Assembly: GCF_011758805.1 (NCBI RefSeq)
Contig: NZ_JAANOW010000001.1
Location: 1,488,001 to 1,552,000, forward strand
Length of the DNA: 64,000 nt
Source: Mycolicibacterium fluoranthenivorans
GTDB lineage: Bacteria; Actinomycetota; Actinomycetes; Mycobacteriales; Mycobacteriaceae
Direction: 5' to 3'
The position numbers and the translations under genes were made by a program. The number at the start of each line of letters is the position of its first letter. Position 1 is the stretch's first letter. The notes under the pieces were generated by a model that made no database searches, was not told where the DNA came from, and saw nothing but the letters and a program-made list of their open reading frames with translations. Shown piece by piece: positions 1-8,549 of the stretch.

Positions 1-716
1 CGGGCGGTGCTGATGGCTTGGGCGACCATCCGTGCGGCACCCTTGCCCGAGTTGGCCTTTCCGGCGCGGAGCCGCATCCCGGCGATCACCGGAGCCGAGG
101 ACGCGGTGCTGATCGTGGTGGCGAGCGGGGACAGTCCCTTGCGCAGGATCTGCTTGCCGGCGATCTTGGTGTGCCCGTAGGAGGCGCCTTGTTTGGCGTG
201 GCCGTAGACCGGGCGCAGCAACGAGTCGATGTCGATGAACACCCGTTGTTCGGCGGCGTTGGGGAGCAGGTCGACCCGGCCGCACAACGCCACCAGGTGC
301 TCGCGCAGCACCGACTCCAACTGGCGGGCGTGACCGAAGGTGAACTCCCGCAGCAACGTTCCCACCGTCGACGGTGCGTACACGCCGTCGAAGAGCGACT
401 TCATCCCGCCGCTGCGCAGGATGTCGACGTCATCGATGCAGTCCGCACCGGCAACCATGCCTGCGACCACGGTGGCCAGCTTCGGTGCCGGGTTCGCCGA
501 CCCGGACTTTATCCGCGGCGCGCTGATGTGGACCTTCTCGCCGAGCAAGCGCGAAAGCCCGGTCTGCTCGGCCAACGTCATCACCGCAACCACACCGGCA
601 CACGACACGAGATTGCCATCGTCGAACACCGCTGAATCCGAGGCGAACCTATGCGAAACTTGCACCGGAAGTGCCTTTCCGAACTGGACCGATTGATGCG
701 TGAGAACACCAATCAT
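1..716 (-). CDS. IS1380-family transposase, N-terminal part (runs off the window)
   Basis: This is the first 238 or so codons of a DDE transposase of the IS1380 family, equivalent to the start of the 485-residue transposase at 19942-21399. The ATG lies at 714-716, 67 bases inside the terminal repeat, matching the start chosen in the complete copy. No stop or frameshift is visible in the part shown, so the protein may be intact beyond the window edge. It would catalyse cut-and-paste or replicative movement of the element. Confidence 0.9.
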   Translation of the reverse strand, partial: MIGVLTHQSVQFGKALPVQVSHRFASDSAVFDDGNLVSCAGVVAVMTLAEQTGLSRLLGEKVHISAPRIKSGSANPAPKLATVVAGMVAGADCIDDVDILRSGGMKSLFDGVYAPSTVGTLLREFTFGHARQLESVLREHLVALCGRVDLLPNAAEQRVFIDIDSLLRPVYGHAKQGASYGHTKIAGKQILRKGLSPLATTISTASSAPVIAGMRLRAGKANSGKGAARMVAQAISTA

Positions 717-783
717 CCCAGCCCAGAGGGCACTTTCCTCATTCCGACACCCCTATACAACCAGGTCAGTCGGTGGAACGAGG
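1..783 (-). mobile_element. IS1380-family insertion sequence, left copy, cut by the window start
   Basis: This stretch matches the complete element at 19875-21535 in reverse orientation. Wherever I compared the two they agreed base for base from the terminal repeat inwards. The outer end at 763-783 reads, on the minus strand, CCTCGTTCCACCGACTGACC, the same terminal inverted repeat as the other copy. The flank just outside (784-788) is CTTAG, i.e. CTAAG on the minus strand, close to the CTAAA duplicated around the other copy, which suggests a CTAA-like target preference. The rest of the element, including its other end, lies outside the window. Confidence 0.93.
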
Positions 784-814
784 CTTAGGCTTCACATCTC
801 CCCCGGAGGACCCT

Positions 815-2329
815 TCACCGGGCGCGTGGGAACCGTTCTGCCACATCCCGATACTCGGCGCGAATGGTGCGTTTGTCGAGTTTCCCGCTGGGCAGACGCG
901 GTAATGGCTCGTCCCGCAGCACCACATACCGCGGCACCTTGTAGTCGGACAGCAGCGCCTCGCAGTGCTGGATCACCACCGCTTCGTCACCGACCGTTCC
1001 GGTGATGATCGCGGCAGGCGTCTCGCCGAACCGTGCATCGGCAGCGGCGATGACCGCCACTTCGGCCACCCCGTCCAAGGTGGCGATGGCCGACTCCAAC
1101 TCGACGGGAGAGATGTTGATACCCCCGGAGATGATGAGGTCCTTCAGCCTGTCGACGAAGCTGATCCGGCCCGCTTCGTCGCAGGTGCCGAGGTCGCCGC
1201 TGTGCAACCATCCGTCGTGGATGGCGGCCGCGGTCTCCTCCGGTGCCTCCCAGTACCCGGGCGTCACGCCGGGGCCGCGGACCACCAATTCGCCCAATTC
1301 ACCCGGTCCCAGCAGCGCACCGTCGGTGCCCATCACCCGCACCTCGGTGAAGATGGATCCCATTCCGCAGGAGCCCGGATGCTCGAGTGCCTCGTGGGGC
1401 AGCGTCGCCGTGGCCACCCCGCCAGACTCCGTCATTCCGTAGATCTGGCGCAGCAGAACCCCTTTGGCCGCCCAGCGGCCCAACAGTTCGACGGGTACCG
1501 CTGCACCGCCGATGATCGCGGTCTGCAACGAACCCAGATCGGCTTCGGCGAATTCCGGAGCTTTCGACAGTGCCTCGAAGATCAGTGGAACACCGAAGAG
1601 GACACGCGCACGGTGCTGTTCGATGAGGTTAACCGCACGGGACGGGTTGAGTTCGGGTTCGACGATGAGGGTTCCGCCGAGAATGGTGGTGACCAGCACG
1701 CCGTAGACCAACCCCGGTGTGAAGGCCAGCGGCAGCACCAGGAGCGCGACCGTGCCCGGACTGAATCCGTCCTGGGTGAGCGTGTTCTCCAGTACGATGC
1801 CGAGCAGCGTTGCGCTGGTGAGGATCACGCCTTTCGACAGGCCGGTCGACCCGCTGGTGAAGATCACCGCGATGGGTTCTTCCGGTGCCCGATCGATCTT
1901 GAAATCGTCCGGGGCTCCATCCCGCTCGGCGTCCACGATGCCGAAGTCCAGAACAGCGAAGTCCCGACCACCGGCGCGGGCCTCTTCCGCTGTCGGCAGG
2001 TGTGCCGGGCTGGACACGATGAGACTCAGTCCGGAGTCATCGGCGATCTTGCGAATCTCGGCTGCTTTGAGCCGGGCGTTCAGCGGTACCAGCACCGCGC
2101 CGGACTTGACGATCGCCAGCGCCGCCACCGGCCACTCCAGCGAGTTCGAACCCAGCAGTCCGACCCGATCGCCGGGCTTGACGCCTTCGTCGGTGAGCCG
2201 CCGCGCCAGCCTGCTCGACCAGTCATGCAGCTCCCGGTACGTCAACCGGTCCTCTGCCACGATGAGAGCGGTGTGTTCGCCCTTGGTTCTGGCCCACCAG
2301 TTGAGGGCTGAACCGACCGTCGCTGCCAT
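815..2329 (-). CDS. acyl-CoA synthetase (AMP-binding, FadD-like)
   Basis: A 504-residue member of the ANL superfamily that should activate a carboxylic acid to its CoA thioester through an acyl-adenylate. The P-loop FTSGSTGLSKG is at about residues 157-167. YGMTES is near 298, HSGDLG near 377, the hinge motif ISGGINISPVE near 400, and the catalytic lysine region SGKLDKR near 482. The ATG is preceded by a strong GAGGAGA ribosome site. It is the last gene of a leftward run with the thiolase-like, DUF35, GNAT and Rieske genes, which suggests it activates a substrate or intermediate of that pathway. The substrate cannot be read from the sequence. Confidence 0.9.
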   Translation of the reverse strand: MAATVGSALNWWARTKGEHTALIVAEDRLTYRELHDWSSRLARRLTDEGVKPGDRVGLLGSNSLEWPVAALAIVKSGAVLVPLNARLKAAEIRKIADDSGLSLIVSSPAHLPTAEEARAGGRDFAVLDFGIVDAERDGAPDDFKIDRAPEEPIAVIFTSGSTGLSKGVILTSATLLGIVLENTLTQDGFSPGTVALLVLPLAFTPGLVYGVLVTTILGGTLIVEPELNPSRAVNLIEQHRARVLFGVPLIFEALSKAPEFAEADLGSLQTAIIGGAAVPVELLGRWAAKGVLLRQIYGMTESGGVATATLPHEALEHPGSCGMGSIFTEVRVMGTDGALLGPGELGELVVRGPGVTPGYWEAPEETAAAIHDGWLHSGDLGTCDEAGRISFVDRLKDLIISGGINISPVELESAIATLDGVAEVAVIAAADARFGETPAAIITGTVGDEAVVIQHCEALLSDYKVPRYVVLRDEPLPRLPSGKLDKRTIRAEYRDVAERFPRAR

Positions 2330-2357
2330 CTTTCTCCTCGCTCCAGGAATACCGGTG

Positions 2358-3524
2358 TCAGACCGTCGCCGGCGACCCGAACAATGTCGAACTGACCAAT
2401 GGTGCCATCGGACCGCCGATCAACAGGGAGACCTCAGCACCGTCCACCGGATTGGGAGAGCCGCCCCGAATCTGCCGCACGGCTTCGACCACGAGACCGA
2501 TGCCGTGGACGAACCCCTCCGCGATGTTGCCGCCTGCGGTGTTGATCGGGAGTCCGCCGGTGCCCACCGTGAGGTTCTCCAAGGTGAGGAAGTCACCCGC
2601 AGCCGGCCCGGCCGGACTCAATCCGTGGTCGATGATCGCGGCGACGGCCGGCCCGGTGAAGTTCTCGTAGACCTGCGCCACGTCGACTTCCTTCGGTCCG
2701 ATACCGGCACCCGACCACAGCCGCTGAACCAGCGCCGGATGAAAGCCCGCAGTGGTGTAGTTCTTCTCGTTCTCCACCGACTCGGTCCAGCCGGCGGCAG
2801 CACCTTGCACCCCGGACAGGATGTAGGCAGGCACCCCGAGGTAGTCGGCCGCGCGCTCGGCGCTGACCACCAGTACAGCAGCCGCGCCGTCGTTCTCCCT
2901 GGAACAGTCGAACAGATGCAGGGGTTCGGATATCCACCGACTGTTGTCGTAGCGCTCGTGATCGACGGTGTTCCCGTAGCCCACTGCTTCGGGATTGTTG
3001 CGCGCATGGTGGTAGCCGGCCAGTGAGACCGCCTCCAACGCCGACCGCGGCACCCCATCGACCTCGAGCAGCCGCTGGGTACGCAGGGCGCACACCTGGG
3101 CAGGCGCGAGCACGCCGTGCGCGGCATAGAGCGATCCGAGATGGCCTTTGGCGAAGGCACGACGGCCATCGGTGGTCTCGGACAGGCCCCGGTACACCGC
3201 GACGCACTCGGCCTGCCCGCTGTGCACTGCCGCCGCGGCACAGTTGATCGCCGCGGCGATACCGCCGCCTCCGCCACCCCACACCTCCGTGGACCACCGG
3301 ACCTCGTGAACCCCGAGCGCCGCGCCGATGGCCATGCCTTCGCTGGAATCCCCGCCGTAGGAGACGAATCCGTCCACGGTGCGGGGGTCGGCACCGGCAT
3401 CCTCGCAGGCGCGCAAAATGGCTTGGAGGACAAGCTGTGGTGAGGTGAGCGGGCTGGTCCCACGCTTGTAGTAACCGGTGCTGCCGACGCCGACCACGGC
3501 TGTGGATCCGCGGAACCCGCTCAC
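2358..3524 (-). CDS. thiolase-fold lipid-transfer protein (Ltp/SCP-x type), probable aldolase or thiolase
   Basis: A 388-residue thiolase-superfamily protein with the N-terminal GSTGYYKRG segment and the C-terminal GGNIAEGFVHGIGL segment of Ltp proteins. Where ordinary thiolases carry the nucleophilic cysteine loop, this protein has a run of six glycines at about residues 83-88. Cys-less Ltp proteins that pair with DUF35 partners act as retro-aldolases in steroid side-chain breakdown, which is established for Ltp2; applying it here is inference. The GTG start overlaps the stop of the DUF35 gene by four bases (GTGA), so the two are translationally coupled and likely form one complex. Confidence 0.85.
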   Translation of the reverse strand: MSGFRGSTAVVGVGSTGYYKRGTSPLTSPQLVLQAILRACEDAGADPRTVDGFVSYGGDSSEGMAIGAALGVHEVRWSTEVWGGGGGGIAAAINCAAAAVHSGQAECVAVYRGLSETTDGRRAFAKGHLGSLYAAHGVLAPAQVCALRTQRLLEVDGVPRSALEAVSLAGYHHARNNPEAVGYGNTVDHERYDNSRWISEPLHLFDCSRENDGAAAVLVVSAERAADYLGVPAYILSGVQGAAAGWTESVENEKNYTTAGFHPALVQRLWSGAGIGPKEVDVAQVYENFTGPAVAAIIDHGLSPAGPAAGDFLTLENLTVGTGGLPINTAGGNIAEGFVHGIGLVVEAVRQIRGGSPNPVDGAEVSLLIGGPMAPLVSSTLFGSPATV

Positions 3525-4276
3525 TTCGTCTCACTTTCGAGGTGCCAACGCAACAACGGCCAGTGCTCTTCGTCCGGGGGCGCCTCGATGGTGCCACGCA
3601 CGGGTGCACCGATGACGGGGGTGATGCCGTCGGCATCTGCGAGGACGCCGACCACGCGTGATCCGCCTGCGCCGCGCAACTCCACCAGGACCACCACATA
3701 CGGCAGATGCCCGGTGCTCTCGGGGGTGAACGGCTGCCAGGTCCGGGTCCAGGAGTAGACCGTGCCGGTCGGTTCCACCGCTTCCCATCGGGTGTCGAAG
3801 GAATGGCAGGACGGGCAGATCGGGCGCGGTGACCAGATCCAGGTCCGGCACGTGCCGCACCGCTGGATTCGCAGCACACCGTCGCGCAGGCCGTCCCAGT
3901 GTGGCTGGTCGGAACCGTCCTCGGCCGAGCCGGTGATGTCCATCCACGGCGCAGTGGCCGGAATATTGCGGACGCTGAAGACCCGCCAGCTGCCGTCTTC
4001 GAACCGCAACCAACGGCTGCGCAGCTCGAACCATTCGTCATCGAGTTTGGTGTACCGGATGACGGCGTCGTAGCGACCGTTTCCGACATCGGAAATACTG
4101 CGCACCTCAGCACCTTTGAGCCGGTTGGGCACATCAGCTGAGGCGATCAGCTGCCCGATCCGGTCGGGCATGAAATCCGCCAGAACGGAGCGGTTGTCAC
4201 CGGCGGCCACGGCCTTGCCGTGGGCCTCTACGGTATCGGCCAGATCGGGCGGAAGTGTCTGGACGTCGACTGTCAT
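3521..4276 (-). CDS. NTF2/SnoaL-like domain fused to a DUF35 zinc-ribbon/OB-fold domain
   Basis: A 251-residue two-domain protein. The first 115 or so residues look like a SnoaL/NTF2-like cone. The C-terminal half is a DUF35 protein with a rubredoxin-type zinc ribbon (Cys140, Cys143, Cys154, Cys157) followed by an OB fold containing GTVYSWT. DUF35 proteins bind acyl-CoA and partner Ltp thiolase-like enzymes, or MaoC hydratases as in ChsH. The fused N-terminal domain may supply a second active site or a binding surface. Both ends overlap neighbours by four bases (ATGA upstream, GTGA downstream), indicating tight coupling with the GNAT and Ltp genes. Confidence 0.85.
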   Translation of the reverse strand: MTVDVQTLPPDLADTVEAHGKAVAAGDNRSVLADFMPDRIGQLIASADVPNRLKGAEVRSISDVGNGRYDAVIRYTKLDDEWFELRSRWLRFEDGSWRVFSVRNIPATAPWMDITGSAEDGSDQPHWDGLRDGVLRIQRCGTCRTWIWSPRPICPSCHSFDTRWEAVEPTGTVYSWTRTWQPFTPESTGHLPYVVVLVELRGAGGSRVVGVLADADGITPVIGAPVRGTIEAPPDEEHWPLLRWHLESETK

Positions 4277-5169
4277 GCGTGGCCTCCGAGTTGTAGAAGC
4301 ACATCGGTGCGGTCATGTTGAAAGTTGGCCAGGCGGCACGCGTTGACCAGGCCTGAATCGTCGGAGTCGACGTGGATGATCAGCCCGGTACGGCCCGCCT
4401 CGTGTGCGATCGCCGCGGCACCGTTGAGCAGCTGCTTACGATGGCGCGCATCGGCGTTGGGTGCGCTGGCCACGGACCGGACCGTGGCGCAGGCGCCAAA
4501 CTCCTCGGACGACACGGGCGCGAGGTCGAGGGCGACCGCGCCGATGACCCGTCCGCCCTCGCGTAGAGCGTGACACGCCGCGGTCGCCGGGAAGCCGGAC
4601 GCCCATCCGAGGTCCTCAAGAGCCGAGACCGAGGTGGGTTCCAGCACGGGTGCACTGGTGGCGTCTTCGAACGAATCGGTGGCGCGGATGAGCTTCCACA
4701 CGCGCCGTGTCCGCGGGATCAGGAATCGATTGCTGATACGGCCGGTGGCGGGGTGGTTACCCTGCGCCCACGCGGTCAGTGTGTGCACACCGGTGCCCAG
4801 CCAGCCGCCGGGTGCCGAGGTGTCCAGGCCGACGCGCTCCAGTAACAGGGTCACGATGCCGATGGACCGCAGATCGGGGTCGACGACGAGGAATGCCTCG
4901 CCGAAGCCATTGCCCGAAGAGGTGATTCGCAGCAGCGCGGCGATACGTTCGGGCCGGTCCCGTTCACCGAGCGCGGTGGCGTAGGGAAGCATCCAGACCA
5001 GCAGGTGGCGACTCAACGAATCCGGTTGTGCCATGGCGTATTCGACATCGCGGAAGTCGATGGTGGTGTACTCGGGTTCGGCATCGTACTCGGCGGCTCG
5101 ATGCAGCAGGTCCGCGAGTTCGGTCGACTCAGCCTCACTGAGGCTGTTCCGCCATTCGTATTTGATCAT
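4273..5169 (-). CDS. double-GNAT acetyltransferase, mycothiol-synthase-like
   Basis: A 298-residue protein that reads as two GNAT folds in tandem. The first has the acetyl-CoA loop region VDPDLRSIGIVTLLLE, followed by HTLTAWAQGNHPATG and RTRRVWKLIR, which resemble the middle of mycothiol synthase MshD. The second half has ARHRKQLLNGAAAIAHEAG and a C-terminal ANFQHDRTDVLLQL. The ATG at 5169 is chosen because it lies four bases after the stop of the Rieske gene; longer readings into that gene are not gene-like. MshD acetylates Cys-GlcN-Ins, but a biosynthetic mshD is not expected inside a catabolic operon, so this is probably a divergent paralogue with another substrate. Confidence 0.7.
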   Translation of the reverse strand: MIKYEWRNSLSEAESTELADLLHRAAEYDAEPEYTTIDFRDVEYAMAQPDSLSRHLLVWMLPYATALGERDRPERIAALLRITSSGNGFGEAFLVVDPDLRSIGIVTLLLERVGLDTSAPGGWLGTGVHTLTAWAQGNHPATGRISNRFLIPRTRRVWKLIRATDSFEDATSAPVLEPTSVSALEDLGWASGFPATAACHALREGGRVIGAVALDLAPVSSEEFGACATVRSVASAPNADARHRKQLLNGAAAIAHEAGRTGLIIHVDSDDSGLVNACRLANFQHDRTDVLLQLGGHA

Positions 5170-5173
5170 CGGG

Positions 5174-6352
5174 TCAGGATTCGCCGATACCTTCGGCGAC
5201 GAGCTTCTTTGTTTCGCGGCGGAACACCTGGTTGGCGGCCTCGTTGCGGCCCAACAGCATATCGCCGGCATCGGCGCTGGCCATACCGCGCTGAGAATTG
5301 CGCAGCAGGGGGAAGTCCTCGTTGTGCAGCACCGCGAGGAGGATCTCCCAGTTTTTGTCCCAGACTTTGTTCCAGTGCTCTTCGGTCATTCCCGACTTCT
5401 CCACCGAAGGCACCATCAGGCGCTGCTCCATACGAGACCGGGTCGGGTCCTGGGGGTGTGGACGGAAGGTCAGCAACTGGAAGTGGTCGGGCTGGCGCAG
5501 CAGGGTGCTGTTGGGTAGTAGGAAGTGCGTCTCGGTGACGTAGCGATCGAGCGGCCGGTCTCCGGGATCCTCCTCCAACCACCGGTCGATCGACTTGCGC
5601 GGCGCGATGAAGCGGCAGTGCCTGCCGAAGTCTTCGAACGCCATCACGTTGGTGTGAATGATCTTGCCCGCGGTGTTCGGGTGGGCGTACTGGATGTGGT
5701 AGCCGTCCAGGAACGCATCCTGCATGATCTTCCAGTTCGTGGGTTCGTCGAAACCGGCCGACCGTACACATTCCAGCTCGTCAAGGCGGTAGCCCGCCAG
5801 GATGGTGTCCATCTCCGGGCCCAGCCAGTCGGCGACGTCGATCGAGGCGTTCGCGTTGTCGACCAGCCAGACGAACCCGTGCCGTTCCTCGCACGGCAAC
5901 TCGATGAGTCCGTGCTCTTTGTGGTCGATCTCGCCGAAAGTGTTGTCCCTGGTCACCATTCGCAGCGATCCGTCGGGATTGTACGACCAGCGGTGGTACT
6001 GGCACGAGAAGAACCGGCAGCGTCCCTTTTCGTTCTCTTCCAGAAGGGCGCCGCGGTGCCGGCACAGGTTGACGAACGCCTTGATCCCGCCGTCCTTCTG
6101 GCGGACGACGATGACGTTGTTCCGGGGCATCTGGACGGTGAGGAAGTCGTAAGGCTTCGCCAATTCGGTACTGTGCGCCACGATCGACGGCACCTTGCCG
6201 AAGATGTGGTCTCGCTCCTGCTGGGCCAGCACCGGGTCGGTGAACTCGTGTGCGGCGAAATCGACGACGTCGTCGAGCTTGTCGGTCGTCTCGTTGCGTA
6301 GCAACTCCAGCGCCCGTCGGATGCGATCCTGCCGGGGAAGCGATGTTGTCAT
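5174..6352 (-). CDS. Rieske non-haem iron aromatic-ring-hydroxylating oxygenase, alpha subunit
   Basis: A 392-residue terminal oxygenase. The Rieske 2Fe-2S ligands are Cys97-x-His99 and Cys117-x2-His120. The catalytic iron site DGYHIQYAH gives His219 and His224, and an acidic third ligand is expected in the C-terminal NEDFPLL region. It takes electrons from NAD(P)H through a reductase and ferredoxin, which fits the FprB-like and 3Fe-4S ferredoxin genes just upstream. No beta subunit gene is present, so an alpha-only oligomer is likely. The 238-base gap to the next upstream gene probably holds its own promoter; I saw only a weak imperfect dyad near 6508-6524. Confidence 0.92.
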   Translation of the reverse strand: MTTSLPRQDRIRRALELLRNETTDKLDDVVDFAAHEFTDPVLAQQERDHIFGKVPSIVAHSTELAKPYDFLTVQMPRNNVIVVRQKDGGIKAFVNLCRHRGALLEENEKGRCRFFSCQYHRWSYNPDGSLRMVTRDNTFGEIDHKEHGLIELPCEERHGFVWLVDNANASIDVADWLGPEMDTILAGYRLDELECVRSAGFDEPTNWKIMQDAFLDGYHIQYAHPNTAGKIIHTNVMAFEDFGRHCRFIAPRKSIDRWLEEDPGDRPLDRYVTETHFLLPNSTLLRQPDHFQLLTFRPHPQDPTRSRMEQRLMVPSVEKSGMTEEHWNKVWDKNWEILLAVLHNEDFPLLRNSQRGMASADAGDMLLGRNEAANQVFRRETKKLVAEGIGES

Positions 6353-6590
6353 GATGTGCCTTTACTTCTCTGCGGTGAATGTGACCGGCGAGGGCGTGCA
6401 CTGGCGGACCGGAGTGTCATGACCCTCCCTTTTTGGCTCGCCTCACGTCATCGGTGGCAATCGGTACTCGGCTTGTGGCCTGTGACCCCGTACCACCGGT
6501 GCAAAAAACCTTACGCCGATAGGTATGAGACGTCAATCAAGAAGTGTCGTATGACGCTTTCGTTGATCTCTATTGCCTGCTCAGGGGTGG

Positions 6591-8192
6591 TTATCCGCGT
6601 GCCGCTGCCAGCATCTCGGCGATGTCCACGAACTTGATTCGCGGGCGTTTCGTAGCACTGCCCCTGCGCCGCTCTTCGGCGTCGATGGCACGCCAGCCCT
6701 TCCAGCCGACAGGGTCTGCGCCGCGGTCGGCCAAGGTCTGTCGCAATGCCTCGCGATTGCCCACCTGGCCGCTGAGTCGTCCCCCGTCGAAGTCCTGCCA
6801 AAGACTCTCGACGGTTTCTTCCGCACAGGTGCGGTTGGTGCCGATCACGCCACGTGGTCCGCGCTTGATCCAGCCGGTCACATACACGCCTTCGACCGGT
6901 GCGCCGTCGGGGTCGACCACGCGCCCCCGGTCGTTGGGTATCACGCCACGGTCCTCATCGAATGGCAATCCGGGACTTGGTATTCCGCGATAGCCGATCG
7001 AACGCAGGATCAACGGGGTGTCCAGCACCTCGGTCATGCCGCCGGCGAGGCCAACTCGTATCCCCTCGGCACGGTCGGTCCCGGTGATCTCGACCGGTGT
7101 GGTGTCGAACCGGAAGACGATGCGCTTGTTGCCAGGGTTGGCCTCCCGTTGGGCGTAACGACGGGCGATCTCGAGTTTCAGGGTGGTCTCCACGTCATCA
7201 TCCGGAAGATCGGCGAGATCGTTGGTGTCGACGACGACGTCGATGCCCGGAAGGTGCTCCAGCGCGGCGAACTCACCCACCGAGTACGCCCCGTAACGGG
7301 CGCTGCGCCGCCCGAGGATGACCACCTCGCGTATCGAGCTGTTCGACAACGCATCCAGGGCATGTTGGGCGATGTCCGTGCCGGCCAGCTCGGCGGCGTC
7401 CATGAGCAGGACCCGGGCCGCGTCGAGGGCGACATTGCCGTTGCCCACGATCACGACCCGCTCGGCCGACAGATCGAACTCGTGTCGGGCATGGTCGGGG
7501 TGCCCGTTGTACCAACCGACGAAGTCGGCGGCCGGCGAGTTCCCGGGTAACCGCTCGCCCGGGATTCCCAGCTCGCGGCTGCGGGAGGCTCCGACGGCGT
7601 AGATCACCGCGTGGTGGTGTGCCATCAGGTCGTCATGTGTCAGATCGCGCCCGATCTGGACGTTGAAATGGCAGCCCACCCGACTGTCACCAAACATGCG
7701 GTTGAAGATGTCGACGACCGATTTGGTGTGCTGGTGGTCGGGCGCGACCCCGGCGCGCACCAGGCCGAAAGGAGTGGGAAGTCGTTCGTAGACATCGACT
7801 TCCACGCCCGGGGTGCGAGTCAGTGCCGCTACGGCGTAGCACGCCGCGGGTCCCGCCCCGACCACGGCGACCCGGAGTGCCCCTGGCTCGACGGCCGGGT
7901 GGTCGGCCGGCGATACCGGCTCGCCGGCGGTGAGTGGATGCCGGTCGAAGTACCGCGCGTTCATATCGCGGAAGATGGCGAGTTCGGCAGGCAGGTCTTC
8001 GTCGTAGTAGATCGCGTCGACCGGGCATTCCTCCATGCACGCACCGCAGTCGATGCAGGTCTCCGGGTCGATGAAATGCATCTCCGTGTCCGTGTACTCG
8101 CCGCCCGCGCCGGACGGCCGAATACAGTCGACCGGACACACCGCTATGCAGCTGGCATCCTTGCAACAGTTCTGGGTGATGACGTAACTCAT
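6591..8192 (-). CDS. ferredoxin/ferredoxin-NADP reductase fusion (FprB-like)
   Basis: A 533-residue fusion. Residues 1 to about 65 are a 7Fe/8Fe-type ferredoxin with two cysteine clusters (from Cys9 to Cys23 and CIDCGACMEEC at 46-56). The rest is an adrenodoxin-reductase-like flavoprotein with an FAD motif VVGAGPAA near residue 110 and an NADP motif VIVGNGNVALDA in the middle. The layout is that of mycobacterial FprB. It would pass electrons from NADPH to the small ferredoxin sixteen bases upstream and so to the Rieske oxygenase. Confidence 0.9.
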   Translation of the reverse strand: MSYVITQNCCKDASCIAVCPVDCIRPSGAGGEYTDTEMHFIDPETCIDCGACMEECPVDAIYYDEDLPAELAIFRDMNARYFDRHPLTAGEPVSPADHPAVEPGALRVAVVGAGPAACYAVAALTRTPGVEVDVYERLPTPFGLVRAGVAPDHQHTKSVVDIFNRMFGDSRVGCHFNVQIGRDLTHDDLMAHHHAVIYAVGASRSRELGIPGERLPGNSPAADFVGWYNGHPDHARHEFDLSAERVVIVGNGNVALDAARVLLMDAAELAGTDIAQHALDALSNSSIREVVILGRRSARYGAYSVGEFAALEHLPGIDVVVDTNDLADLPDDDVETTLKLEIARRYAQREANPGNKRIVFRFDTTPVEITGTDRAEGIRVGLAGGMTEVLDTPLILRSIGYRGIPSPGLPFDEDRGVIPNDRGRVVDPDGAPVEGVYVTGWIKRGPRGVIGTNRTCAEETVESLWQDFDGGRLSGQVGNREALRQTLADRGADPVGWKGWRAIDAEERRRGSATKRPRIKFVDIAEMLAAARG

Positions 8193-8208
8193 GGGACGGA
8201 CCGGGGCC

Positions 8209-8445
<237 letters not shown>

Positions 8446-8549
8446 ACTATAGGATTTAGGTGTATTGAAGTCCACAGTGGGTAACGCGGGGTATAAACCT
8501 CACGACTTTAGATATATTGCGTTACCTTGACCGAGGGGAAGTATCGTCG

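Noticed and set aside
6508..6524. Operator upstream of the Rieske gene
   Set aside because: ACCT...AGGT is an imperfect short dyad with several mismatches inward; too weak to annotate.
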